Below are positions 8,403-17,756 of a DNA stretch of 32,478 bases, piece by piece. Each line of letters starts with the position of its first letter. Positions within the stretch are counted from its first letter, which is position 1. The notes beneath the pieces were generated by a model that was given only the letters and a program-made list of their open reading frames with translations, made no database searches and had not been told where the DNA came from. Source of the DNA: Desulfobacterales bacterium (GTDB taxonomy: Bacteria; Desulfobacterota; Desulfobacteria; Desulfobacterales; JAHEIW01); assembly GCA_030601425.1 (NCBI GenBank), contig JAUVTR010000006.1:1-32478 (forward strand), written 5' to 3'. Made by a program: the position numbers and the translations under genes.

Positions 8403-8861
8403 TCAGCGCTTGTAAGTACCCATCAGCTGCCCTTCGGCTAAAATGTGGCCTTGCATGGCTTCGACCAGCTGGGCTTTGGTCACGCCGCTGTCCAGATCGA
8501 GCTCGGTATCCAACGCATAAAGTTTGAAAAAATATCGATGCGTACCTCCAGGCGGACAGGGGCCACCGTAACCCAGCCTGCGAAAATCATTTGTGCCGTG
8601 CCGGGCACCGTTTTCCAGGGACGCATCCGACGGTATTTCGGCCGTCAGCCCGTTTGCGCTGGACGGAATATTAAACAGCACCCAGTGAACCCAGGTGCCC
8701 ATCGGCGCATCCGGGTCATCGCAAATCAGCGCCAGGCTTTTGGCGGCCTCAGGAATGCCGCTCCATGATAATTCCGGCGAAACATCCGGCCCGTCACAGG
8801 TATAACGGGTTGGAATCATTTCACCTTCCGAAAATCCCGGACTGCTTATTTCAAGTGCCAT
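8403..8861 (-). CDS. YbhB/YbcL family Raf kinase inhibitor-like protein
   Basis: IPTRYTCDGPDVSPELSWSGIP...CDDPDAPMGTWVHWVLFNIP...GYGGPCPPGGTHRYFFKLYAL signature. Confidence 0.93.
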   Translation of the reverse strand: MALEISSPGFSEGEMIPTRYTCDGPDVSPELSWSGIPEAAKSLALICDDPDAPMGTWVHWVLFNIPSSANGLTAEIPSDASLENGARHGTNDFRRLGYGGPCPPGGTHRYFFKLYALDTELDLDSGVTKAQLVEAMQGHILAEGQLMGTYKR

Positions 8862-8922
8862 TTTTTACCTCCTGCCGTCATGGGTTGGTTGGGTTCTTGT
8901 GTACCATCTAAAAAATATCATT

Positions 8923-9011
8923 ATCGAGGACGAGGAGGAGCACGAGGACGAATACCAGGATAGACAACGTTCCTCCCCGATTCGTACTCGTCGTCGTCCT
9001 CGTCCTCGATA
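8923..9011. repeat. Hexad inverted repeat B1 (GAGGAC words)
   Basis: ATCGAGGACGAGGAGGAGCACGAGGACGAA (left) and TCCTCCCCGATTCGTACTCGTCGTCGTCCTCGTCCTCGAT (right). Confidence 0.75.
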
Positions 9012-9150
9012 CCTAACGCCATCTGAGCGACGACTATTTCATTGCAAGCATATATTTTAAATTACCTCTGGGACACGATACTAATCCGCTGATTCGAAGG
9101 TTTGACACCCTGCGGAATTAAGAATATACTTGAATTTACAGGAGGGGTAA

Positions 9151-9684
9151 ATGAAATTTTTGATTATCTGCGTTGGTATCCTGCTGGTGGGCTTTCTAAA
9201 TTCCGGTCTATTTGCCGGACAGGTCTACACATGGACCGATAAAGACGGAAATTTACATGTTACCGACACGCCGCCACCTCCAAAATCCAATCTTAAGGAC
9301 ACATTGGAATATCAGGAAAAAACCGCTGCTGAAATTCAGGAACTTAAAAATCGTAAAAAATTGCGCGATGAAAAAGGAGGACAAGAAGAAAGGATAAACA
9401 GAGTCGAAGAAGCAAAAAGACGGGCCAGACAAGCTGATGAACGCGCCAAAAAAGCTGTCGAGCAAGCAGAGCAGATTACCAGCGATGCTGAAATATATAT
9501 CAGACGGCTGTCGTCAACCAAAGAAAAAAGAAAACAATTTAGAAAAAAAATCCAAAGAGAAGCCGGGCGCGCCCAAGCGGCTCAGGCGCGCTCCAGAAAG
9601 GCTATAGAAGATGCCAGGCAGGCTGCTGAAGAAGCCCGCTTAGCCGAAGAGGAATTAAAAGCGCAAGAAGAGCAGACTCAATAA
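9151..9684 (+). CDS. DUF4124-domain exported protein with coiled-coil C-terminus
   Basis: Signal-like N-term, then QVYTWTDKDGNLHVTDTPPPP; Ala/Glu/Arg-rich coiled coil; SD AGGAGG. Confidence 0.82.
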   Translation: MKFLIICVGILLVGFLNSGLFAGQVYTWTDKDGNLHVTDTPPPPKSNLKDTLEYQEKTAAEIQELKNRKKLRDEKGGQEERINRVEEAKRRARQADERAKKAVEQAEQITSDAEIYIRRLSSTKEKRKQFRKKIQREAGRAQAAQARSRKAIEDARQAAEEARLAEEELKAQEEQTQ

Positions 9685-9712
9685 ATAGTTTTCGACATCG
9701 AACCTCTTACCT

Positions 9713-10132
9713 TTAATGCGTCTCCACAATTTTTTTTATCACATCCAGCAGCGGTGGTTTCAGCGTGCGCCATCTCGGCTCAATCGCGCGGCCTTCTTGC
9801 CAGGTAAAATCCACAGCATCATATTTTTCAGAAATGATATTTTCGTTTCTTTCTCCGTAAGCTGTCTCGGGATAGTATTCAATAAATAACATGCGATGCG
9901 GTTGAATATTGAACTGCTGGGTAACATTGGTGGCGATATGGCCGGTACAGCTGCGCACCGACATCCGGCTTTCCGGAATATCGGAAACAACAACGATGAT
10001 CGGCCTTAGATGGGACAGGCTCCCAGCTTTCTCCTGTTGAAGGTCATATATGCGCAGCCGGCATTTACCGCTTGCCAGACGCAGCTGGCCGCCCCACCCT
10101 TCCCAGGAAAAAATATCGTCATAAATGGTCAT
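9713..10132 (-). CDS. Conserved hypothetical protein
   Basis: 139-aa ORF in an otherwise empty gap with plausible composition; no recognised motif. Confidence 0.6.
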   Translation of the reverse strand: MTIYDDIFSWEGWGGQLRLASGKCRLRIYDLQQEKAGSLSHLRPIIVVVSDIPESRMSVRSCTGHIATNVTQQFNIQPHRMLFIEYYPETAYGERNENIISEKYDAVDFTWQEGRAIEPRWRTLKPPLLDVIKKIVETH

Positions 10133-10334
10133 GGCGCAGTATCCAACACACCCCTTTCAGATGGTATCGGTTAAATGCGCGCTTCTCTTTCCACCTGGCA
10201 CCCCCATCGAAAGGTTTCTTGGCTGTTGCCTTGCAGGACGTAATATACTATAGTCACATCCAAAATACGGGTTTCCATCCGCTTGCACTTTTGTTTTTCG
10301 GATGCACACTGAACGGAATATATACTGAATACAG

Positions 10335-11513
10335 ATGCCAAACAACAATAATTTAACCCACCGCCTTGACTTTGACGAAAGGGAATTCATTCTCGTCGGT
10401 ACCGCTCATGTATCCAAAAAGAGCGCCCAGCTTGTCAAAACGGTAATCGAAGAAGAAAACCCGGATACGGTCTGTGTCGAGCTTTGTCAGTCCAGATACC
10501 AGGCAATCCAACAAAAGGATCGCTGGCAGGATACGGATATCATCAAAGTTGTTAAAGAAAAAAAATCTTTTCTACTCCTGTCGAATCTACTGCTGGCATC
10601 ATTTCAAAGAAGAATTGCCAAACAGTTTGGTATCAAGCCGGGGCAGGAGATGATAACAGCGATAGAAACCGCCGAAACCGTGGGCGCCCAAATCCATCTT
10701 GCCGACAGGGACATCCGCATTACGCTTTCCAGAACCTGGCGGATTATGGGATTTTGGGGCAAAATGAAACTAATGTTTCAACTGATGCTGTCCCTGGGCC
10801 AACTTGATGAGATCAAAGAAGAAGATATTGAAAAAATGAAACAGCAGGATGTCCTGGAAACGCTCCTGTCTGAAGTTGGCAAATCGCTGCCGGCTTTAAA
10901 AACCATCCTGATCGATGAAAGGGATCAATACCTGGCTGAAAAAATTCGAACGGCTCCCGGAAATAAAGTGGTCGCCGTTGTGGGAGCCGGCCACATTCCC
11001 GGAATCAAGAAATCCTGGAATACCGATATCGACACCCGGGCACTGGAACAACTCCCCCCCAAAGGCAAATCAATCGGCATTATTAAATGGCTGATCCCGG
11101 CGGTAATCATCGGGCTGTTTATCGCCGGTTTTTTTTACGGTGGCGCAAAGGCGGGAGCGGATATGATCATCTGGTGGATTCTGGCTAACGGCCTGTTGGC
11201 CGGGGTTGGAGCGATCATAGCGCTGGCCCACCCAGTCACAATCTTATCTTCCATACTGGCTGCGCCGCTAACCTCGCTAAACCCCATGATCGCAGCAGGC
11301 TGGGTGGCAGGACTCGTGGAGGCCTTTTCAAGAAAGCCCAAAGTAAAAGATTTAGAGAGCCTGCCTGATGATATCCTGTCAATTAGAGGGTTCTGGAAAA
11401 ACAATGTGACGCGAATCCTCCTCGTTGTGATCTTTACCAATCTCGGAAGCTCCCTGGGAACCTTCGTTGCCTTTCCCGTCATTGTAAAAGTATTGCTGGG
11501 GGTTTCGCAATAG
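10335..11513 (+). CDS. TraB/PrgY-family protein with C-terminal TM helices
   Basis: FILVGTAHVSKKSAQLVKTVIEEENPDTVCVELCQSRYQAI...GAGHIPGIKKSW; several C-terminal hydrophobic segments. Confidence 0.88.
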   Translation: MPNNNNLTHRLDFDEREFILVGTAHVSKKSAQLVKTVIEEENPDTVCVELCQSRYQAIQQKDRWQDTDIIKVVKEKKSFLLLSNLLLASFQRRIAKQFGIKPGQEMITAIETAETVGAQIHLADRDIRITLSRTWRIMGFWGKMKLMFQLMLSLGQLDEIKEEDIEKMKQQDVLETLLSEVGKSLPALKTILIDERDQYLAEKIRTAPGNKVVAVVGAGHIPGIKKSWNTDIDTRALEQLPPKGKSIGIIKWLIPAVIIGLFIAGFFYGGAKAGADMIIWWILANGLLAGVGAIIALAHPVTILSSILAAPLTSLNPMIAAGWVAGLVEAFSRKPKVKDLESLPDDILSIRGFWKNNVTRILLVVIFTNLGSSLGTFVAFPVIVKVLLGVSQ

Positions 11514-11517
11514 ATGG

Positions 11518-11800
11518 GTTTCAGGTGTCAGGTGTCAGGTATTTCTCAGGAACCAGGTGTCAGTGTTCAGGTGTCAACTCAGGTTTCGGGTTTCAGGTGT
11601 CAGGTGTCAGTCTTTGGCCCGGAGGGCCTACCGTTGGCCTTGAAGCCTATGGGCTGGAAGCGTTCCCAGATAGATTTCAGGTTTCGGTATGACACGTAAG
11701 CCCTGACACCTGAACACTGACACCTGACACCTGAACACTGACACCCGAAACCTGACACCTGACACCTACTTGTTCCTGACATCCGAAACCTGAAACCTAA
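11518..11800. repeat. Long heptad inverted repeat A3
   Basis: Left arm TTTCAGGTGTCAGGTGTCAGG...CAGGTGTCAGTGTTCAGGTGTC (11518-11611); right arm CCCTGACACCTGAACACTGACACCTGACACCTGAACACTGACACC... (11701-11800). Confidence 0.82.
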
Positions 11801-11847
11801 ACTGTTTAAGTAAATATTACGATTTGTTAATCGCAATTCGAGCTTTT

Positions 11848-12642
11848 ATGATTATCCAACGAACATTAGGGAACACGACGTTCGCACTCAAGGGGTTCAT
11901 TGTCTTAATTATGTCCGGATGGCTGCTTCTGGTAGTTGGCTGCAGCAGCCCGGCCATTCGCCCCGGCACTTCTTCTGCCGTAAAAAGGGACTACTTGCCC
12001 CGAATGCGCTTTAGCATTCAGGTCGGTGCCTTTTCCAATATCGACAATGCCGTCCGCCTGACAGGATCGTTGCAGCGACGCGGAATTAATGCGTATCATT
12101 TTTTACACAGCTCCGGGCTGTACAAGGTCCGCTTCGGAAACTACGCGAGCCAGGCCGCTGCCCGCAAACGAGCCGAGGGCCTTAAACGCAAAGAAATCAT
12201 CGAAGTATATTATATCGTTAATCCGCAAGACTATGCTGCTGCAAAGGGTCACCGCAAAGGCAATGTGGGACTCAGAGAAGAGATTGTCACAGCCGCCAAA
12301 CGGTATGTCGGTGTGCCGTATCGATGGGGCGGCGAATCCTCCACAACGGGATTTGACTGCAGTGGATTGACCATGGTTGTTTATCGAATTAACGGATTGA
12401 ATTTGCCGCGGTCATCCAGACAACAATGGAAGGTGGGAAAACCGATTGATCGCCGGCAGCTGCAAAAAGGAGATCTGGTATTCTTCGCTACAGCCGGCGG
12501 CAACAAGGTTTCACATGTTGGTATCTATGCGGGCCGGGATATATTTTTACATGCACCTGGAAGGGGCCGCAGAATTCAAACCTCTTCGCTGTCCAGCAAA
12601 TATTTCAGAACCCGATATATGGGTGCCAGATCCTATTTCTAG
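11848..12642 (+). CDS. SPOR-domain NlpC/P60 lipoprotein endopeptidase
   Basis: Lipobox VVGC; SPOR-like FSIQVGAFSNIDNAVRL...LYKVRFGNYAS; NlpC/P60 YRWGGESSTTGFDCSGL...GDLVFFATAGGNKVSHVGIYAG. Start chosen at MIIQRT; the ORF extends upstream to 11824. Confidence 0.9.
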   Translation: MIIQRTLGNTTFALKGFIVLIMSGWLLLVVGCSSPAIRPGTSSAVKRDYLPRMRFSIQVGAFSNIDNAVRLTGSLQRRGINAYHFLHSSGLYKVRFGNYASQAAARKRAEGLKRKEIIEVYYIVNPQDYAAAKGHRKGNVGLREEIVTAAKRYVGVPYRWGGESSTTGFDCSGLTMVVYRINGLNLPRSSRQQWKVGKPIDRRQLQKGDLVFFATAGGNKVSHVGIYAGRDIFLHAPGRGRRIQTSSLSSKYFRTRYMGARSYF

Positions 12643-12708
12643 TCATCCATTTTGTTATTAGAAATTAGTTAGTTGCAAATCGGGTCTTGGGTTCCGAGTT
12701 CTAGATAA

Positions 12709-12920
12709 GGTGTCAGGTGTCAGTGTTCAGGTGTCAGCAAACAGACGACCGGAGACAGAAAACGGCCTGCGACGAACTTCTTTCGGCCTGAGCTCAAGTC
12801 AAAGGCAGTCGAGTCGAAGTCACATAGCATGTTTCATCGTCCAGTTTTTACAATCTGTCGTCTGACCTCTGTCCTCTGTCCTCTGAAACCTGACACCTGA
12901 CACCTGAACACTGAAACCTG
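12709..12920. repeat. Composite heptad inverted repeat A4
   Basis: Right arm is nine in-register heptads 12858-12920: TCGTCTG ACCTCTG TCCTCTG TCCTCTG AAACCTG ACACCTG ACACCTG AACACTG AAACCTG. Left arm GTGTCAGGTGTCAGTGTTCAGGTGTCAGCAAACAGACGACCGGAGACAGA. Confidence 0.85.
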
Positions 12921-12935
12921 AAGACGACAAACGAA

Positions 12936-13739
12936 CTATTTGGCCTTAGGTAAAATCTCAACGATTGTGCGCTTCACTTCCTGTCCGTTATCCAGCGTAA
13001 ATATTTTTTTAACCGATTTTAAACGGCCTTGGGCAAACATCTGGATGCATTCCGCATAAAGCTCCCATTCAAGCTCCAGGCCTTTTTTCCGGATCGAATC
13101 AATCGTATCGTCATCTGAGATCGGAAAGGCCCGCTGACCGATTATCGGTCCGCTATCTTCACCGTAATCAATAAAATGAATGGTACACCCGCCGATCTTG
13201 CAACCGTAGCGAAAGGTGTCGCCATATCCGTCTAGGCCGGGAAATGCCGGAAGCAGGGCCGGATGAATGTTCATGATGCGGGGATTGTTGCGATCCAGAT
13301 TGACCCGATCTATAAAATACGGGGTCAGATTTCTCATGAAACCCGCCAGCACCAGCAGATCAAATGGATAGGGTTCCATCTCCTGTAACAGTTTCGCCTC
13401 GGCAACCGCTCGTGTTGTTAAAAAAAATTTAACGCTGTTCACATCACCCCCGCCGTGAACAAGGGACTGTTTTGAAAGAAGTTCATCAAGGTCAAAATCA
13501 GCCGGCAGGCTTACCTTGGAGGGGTCCTCTTTAAACTCGCGAATAATCGAAGGATAGTCAACGACAAATGATGGAATTTTGAATTCTACAGCCCTTTTCA
13601 GACCATATGCTTTTGGGCTGTCGGATCCGATAAATGTCAACTGTCCGCTGATTTTACCATTTTCACAGGAATCGATGATAGCCTGCAGGTTTGATCCGCC
13701 CCCGGAAATAAGCGCTCCGATACGAATTTTTTCGCCCAT
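12936..13739 (-). CDS. purN: Phosphoribosylglycinamide formyltransferase
   Basis: IGALISGGGSNLQAIIDSCENG...LLVLAGFMRNLTPYFIDRV...NIHPALLPAFPGLDGYGDTFRYGCKIGGCTIHFID. Start trimmed to MGEKIRIG. Confidence 0.93.
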   Translation of the reverse strand: MGEKIRIGALISGGGSNLQAIIDSCENGKISGQLTFIGSDSPKAYGLKRAVEFKIPSFVVDYPSIIREFKEDPSKVSLPADFDLDELLSKQSLVHGGGDVNSVKFFLTTRAVAEAKLLQEMEPYPFDLLVLAGFMRNLTPYFIDRVNLDRNNPRIMNIHPALLPAFPGLDGYGDTFRYGCKIGGCTIHFIDYGEDSGPIIGQRAFPISDDDTIDSIRKKGLELEWELYAECIQMFAQGRLKSVKKIFTLDNGQEVKRTIVEILPKAK

Positions 13740-13994
13740 CTCAAAGCTTCTCCAATTCATGAAATTCCGAGGCAACAAAATGAAAGTGGCAGTTAACACC
13801 AAAAGAATTAATTGAAGTTGTCTCAAAAACTTTAATATAGATCAATGCTAAAGTTTGAAATTGCCAATTGACACCGATTCTAACTTTCACTATAACCGGT
13901 TTCAATTTTCATAAGACCATGATTGCCGGATAACAATACCCGCTTGTAAATAAACTGCAGCCCATGCGGCAGATCAAAGAGAGACAGGCCGAGG

Positions 13995-14023
13995 TTGACA
14001 ATATATACGCTTATCACTATTAT
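13995..14023 (+). promoter_or_regulatory. Sigma70-like promoter upstream of trxA
   Basis: TTGACA (13995-14000), 17 bp, TATTAT (14018-14023). Confidence 0.5.
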
Positions 14024-14063
14024 TGAACAATTATTCAATTCGATAAGGAAAGGATGAAAAATC

Positions 14064-14390
14064 ATGGCAGAAGGCATCATGGAAGTTGATGACGGAAATT
14101 TCGAATCAGAAGTATTGCAGACAGATAAACCGGTACTCGTAGATTTTTGGGCCCCCTGGTGCGGTCCGTGTAAGGCTATTGCGCCGCTGGTCGAGGATCT
14201 TGCGAATTCTTTCGGCGATAAGGTAAAATTTGCCAAATGCAACGTGGACAACAGCCCCGTTACCCCAAGCAAATATGGTATAAAAGCGATACCCACTCTC
14301 ATATTTTTCAAAAATGGTGACGTCGTAGAGCAAATCACCGGAATGGTGGCGAAATCAAAATTGGAAGAAGCGTTAAACAAAGTTGTATAA
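14064..14390 (+). CDS. trxA: Thioredoxin
   Basis: VLVDFWAPWCGPCKAIAPLVEDLA active site; cis-Pro AIPTLIFFKNG; SD AAGGA. Confidence 0.97.
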   Translation: MAEGIMEVDDGNFESEVLQTDKPVLVDFWAPWCGPCKAIAPLVEDLANSFGDKVKFAKCNVDNSPVTPSKYGIKAIPTLIFFKNGDVVEQITGMVAKSKLEEALNKVV

Positions 14391-14450
14391 CGTTTGAGGT
14401 GGATAAACTCCTAACATATTGATATTCAATTGAAATATTAAGGTTAACTC

Positions 14451-15131
14451 ATGAGGCGCATCGCCACCGCATGCCTGATTTCATTGCTGGTGTTGACCGG
14501 CTGTACATCGCTTCAGGACAGGATCGATAAATTTTTAGGAACTGAGGAGGGTGATACTGCTCAGGAACTCGCATGGGACGGTATGGATGCCTATGAGAAC
14601 GGCAAGTATTATAAAGCGATCGAAAAATTTCAGAAGCTTAAAGATTTTTATCCATTTTCAAAATATGCCATCCTGGCAGAATTGAAGATCGCCGATTCGC
14701 ATTATCAACGTGAGGAATACGAAGAAGCCATATTTGAATATGAAAATTTTGAAAGGCTCCATCCCCGCAACGAGGCCATTCCCTACGTCATATATCAAAT
14801 CGGAAGGTGTTATTACGATCAGATCGATACGACTGATCGTGATCAGACATCAGCCCGCAAGGCGCTTGAAGCATTTCAACGTTTAAATAAACAGTTTCCC
14901 GAAGATCAATACGCGCGCAGATCAGAGGAACACATCAGCAGATGCCTGAAAAGCCTGGCGGGACATACTTATGAAGTCGGTGTGTTCTATTACAAGACAA
15001 AACATTATAAAGCCGCACTGCATCGATTCATGACGGTCATTTCAGACTACCCGGATGTGGGATATCACCAACGAGCACTTGGGTACATAGCCAAATGTGA
15101 AGCTTCAATTGCAGAACAAGCGTCAGAGTAA
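14451..15131 (+). CDS. bamD: Outer membrane protein assembly factor BamD
   Basis: Lipobox LTGC; TPR pattern YENGKYYKAIEKFQKLKDFYPFSKYAILAELKIADSHYQREEYEEAIFEYENFERLHP. Confidence 0.93.
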   Translation: MRRIATACLISLLVLTGCTSLQDRIDKFLGTEEGDTAQELAWDGMDAYENGKYYKAIEKFQKLKDFYPFSKYAILAELKIADSHYQREEYEEAIFEYENFERLHPRNEAIPYVIYQIGRCYYDQIDTTDRDQTSARKALEAFQRLNKQFPEDQYARRSEEHISRCLKSLAGHTYEVGVFYYKTKHYKAALHRFMTVISDYPDVGYHQRALGYIAKCEASIAEQASE

Positions 15132-15192
15132 AGCCCTTTACCAGCTTCCAATTCAGACAATTATGAAATAGGAAGGATAAGGAGAACTTAGA

Positions 15193-15384
15193 ATGTCAAA
15201 AGTATGTGAAATATGTGGCAAGAAACCGATGGTCGGACATAATATCAGCCATGCGCATAATTTGACCAAACGCCGATTTAATCCAAACTTACAAAGAGTG
15301 CGGACGCTCTCCAGCGGCCAGGTTAAAAAAATGATGGTCTGTACCAATTGCATTAAATCCGGCTATGTTGTCAAAGCACCCTAA
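15193..15384 (+). CDS. rpmB: 50S ribosomal protein L28
   Basis: [37 protein letters not shown] is characteristic of L28. Confidence 0.97.
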   Translation: MSKVCEICGKKPMVGHNISHAHNLTKRRFNPNLQRVRTLSSGQVKKMMVCTNCIKSGYVVKAP

Positions 15385-17522
15385 CCGACCCGCTTCACCT
15401 CCTGAACATATTTAACCTTTTTGACGGCAGATACGATTTTATCTAAATGGGTGGTATCCTCCACGCCAATAGTAAAAAAACTGTCAACCATCTTGTTCTC
15501 CCGGGTCTCGGTTTTTGCATTCAGGATATTCGCACCAAATTTGCTGATATTGCCCACCACATCGGCCAGTAATCCAACCCGATCCTGGGAAATGATTCGG
15601 ATTTTAACCGGATAGGTCTCAGTGACTTCCTGATTCCACTCAACCTCAATTTGCCTTTCCGGGTTCATCCTTAGCGCGTTGACACAGCTGGTCCGATGAA
15701 TGGTTACGCCGTAACCCCTTGTAATATATCCTATAATAGGGTCTCCGGGAACCGGCTGACAGCATTTACCAAACTTTATCAGAATGTCATCCACGCCTTT
15801 TACCAGCACCCCGGTTTTCGGTTTCTTCTTTCTGACCCGCTCCATCAATTTGTTGAAAATCGATTCATCGACCTCCTCTTCATCGACTTTAGGAGCGAAC
15901 TTACGCAGCACCTGCAGCGGTGTAATTTTTCCATAACCGACATTGGCAATCAGGTCATCGATGGTCTTGAATCCGAATTGCTCGACGACCTGCATCATCT
16001 TTTCCGATCTGACCAAGGCGCTAAAATTCAAGCGTTCTTTCCGAAACGCCTTTTCGCACATCTCCCGGCCCAAAGTGAGGCTTCGTTCGGTCTCCTGAAT
16101 TTTTATCCAGTGTCTGATTTTTGAGCGCGCTTTAACCGTTTTGACAAAGTTCAGCCAATCCTTGCTCGGGTGATGGTTTTTTGAAATGACGATTTCAACG
16201 ATGTCGCCGGTTTTCAGTTCATAGGGTAGCGGCACCATCCGTCCGTTAACCTTTGCTCCGGTACATTGATTACCGACTTCGGTATGAATCATATAGGCAA
16301 AATCGACCGGTGTGGCGCCCCGCGGCAACGTCTTCACCTCGCCTCGGGGGGTAAAAACGTAAACTTCATCGGGAAAGAGATCGATGCGCACATTCTCCAT
16401 GAATTCGCCGGGATCTATGAAATTTTCCTGGTTTTCCACAAGGTTCTGTATCCAGGCAAATTTGCGGCTAACATTTTCATCGAGGTGCTTGCCTTCTTTA
16501 TACCCCCAGTGGGCGGCAATACCGGCTGTGGCAATTTTATCCATCTCCCATGTTCGAATCTGAATCTCAATGCGCTCCCCAACCGGTCCAACCACCGTGG
16601 TATGCAGGGACTGGTACATATTCGTTTTGGGGCGCCCGATGTAGTCTTTGAACTTATGATCGATGGGCTTCCACAGCGAATGGATGTGGCCCAGCGCCTC
16701 GTAACACTGTGGCACCGTATCAAGGATGATCCGTAAGGCAATAATGTCATAGATTTCCTCAAAAGGAAGATTCTGGGAAATCATTTTGTTATAGATACTA
16801 TAAAAATTTTTATTGCGGCCCAGCATCTCGCATTTCAGCTTGGCTTGATCCATCACTTTTTTGATGTCACCTTTTACCGTTTCGATATATTTTTCACGCT
16901 CAATTTTCGATTTGCTGACAGCGTTTTCAATTCTGGCGTATTCGTCCGGCTGGATGTATCTAAAGGAAGATTCTTCGAGTTCATTTTTGATCCAATAAAT
17001 TCCGAGGCGGGCTGCGATGGGTGCATAAATATCGAGGGTTTCCCGGGCAATTTCCTTTCTTTTGTCAGGCATGTGAAATTGCAACGTGCGCATATTATGC
17101 AGCCGGTCGGCGAGCTTGATCAGAATGACCCGAATATCGTCCGCCATAGCCAAAAACATCTTCCGGATGCTTTCGGCCTGACGGGCCCGGGAACTGCCGA
17201 AGGAAAGGCTGCTGAGTTTGGAGACGCCGGATACGATATGCATCACTTCCGGACCAAACAGCGTTTTAATTTCTTTCGGAGTCGCGGGGGTGTCCTCGAT
17301 GACGTCATGCAAAATGCCGGCGACTACGCTTTCCGGGTCCAATTTCATATCAGCGAGAATCCCGGCCACTTCAAGGGGATGAGACAGATAGGGTTCTCCC
17401 GAGAGCCGCACCTGGCCTTCGTGAACGCGGGCCGAATAAATATACGCCCGTTCAATGATATCCAGGTCGGTATCCGCTACGTATTCACTAACCTTATCGA
17501 CTATATCGTTAATCCGGATCAA
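15381..17522 (-). CDS. Bifunctional (p)ppGpp synthetase/hydrolase, RelA/SpoT family
   Basis: HD domain ([26 protein letters not shown]), synthetase ([17 protein letters not shown]), TGS ([24 protein letters not shown]) and ACT domains. Confidence 0.97.
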   Translation of the reverse strand: MIRINDIVDKVSEYVADTDLDIIERAYIYSARVHEGQVRLSGEPYLSHPLEVAGILADMKLDPESVVAGILHDVIEDTPATPKEIKTLFGPEVMHIVSGVSKLSSLSFGSSRARQAESIRKMFLAMADDIRVILIKLADRLHNMRTLQFHMPDKRKEIARETLDIYAPIAARLGIYWIKNELEESSFRYIQPDEYARIENAVSKSKIEREKYIETVKGDIKKVMDQAKLKCEMLGRNKNFYSIYNKMISQNLPFEEIYDIIALRIILDTVPQCYEALGHIHSLWKPIDHKFKDYIGRPKTNMYQSLHTTVVGPVGERIEIQIRTWEMDKIATAGIAAHWGYKEGKHLDENVSRKFAWIQNLVENQENFIDPGEFMENVRIDLFPDEVYVFTPRGEVKTLPRGATPVDFAYMIHTEVGNQCTGAKVNGRMVPLPYELKTGDIVEIVISKNHHPSKDWLNFVKTVKARSKIRHWIKIQETERSLTLGREMCEKAFRKERLNFSALVRSEKMMQVVEQFGFKTIDDLIANVGYGKITPLQVLRKFAPKVDEEEVDESIFNKLMERVRKKKPKTGVLVKGVDDILIKFGKCCQPVPGDPIIGYITRGYGVTIHRTSCVNALRMNPERQIEVEWNQEVTETYPVKIRIISQDRVGLLADVVGNISKFGANILNAKTETRENKMVDSFFTIGVEDTTHLDKIVSAVKKVKYVQEVKRVG

Positions 17523-17530
17523 TGCAGGTC

Positions 17531-17720
17531 GTTCGTTATTTGTTATTGGTTATTGGTTATTGGTAATCGGGTTTCAGCCATTAGTTTTCAGGTGTCAGTC
17601 GATTGGTTCAAAGGTTCAACGTTCAGAGGTTAGATAACGGCTGAAGGAAGTCAGGTGTCGAAGGACAGAACTACCAGCCCTTCAACCTTTGAACCCAGAA
17701 CCCTGAACCCTTGAACCGGA
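17531..17720. repeat. Composite heptad repeat A5
   Basis: GTTATTT GTTATTG GTTATTG GTTATTG GTAATCG (homologous to 8107-8156), then GGTTCAAAGGTTCAACGTTCAGAGG (17605-17630) versus CCTTCAACCTTTGAACCCAGAACCCTGAACCCTTGAACC. Confidence 0.75.
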
Positions 17721-17756
17721 AGCCAGATGCCAGCGGCCAGCGGCCAAGAGCCCATA

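Noticed and set aside
11518-11800. CRISPR array
   Set aside because: Units are 7 bp, degenerate and contiguous, with no 20-40 bp unique spacers and no cas genes nearby.
13880-14380. 166-aa minus-strand ORF over trxA
   Set aside because: Mostly antisense to a certain thioredoxin gene; no family features.
16845-17633. 262-aa plus-strand ORF antisense to relA/spoT (also 15696-16124 and 16266-16736)
   Set aside because: Shadow ORFs of the minus-strand relA/spoT gene; composition mirrors the real frame.
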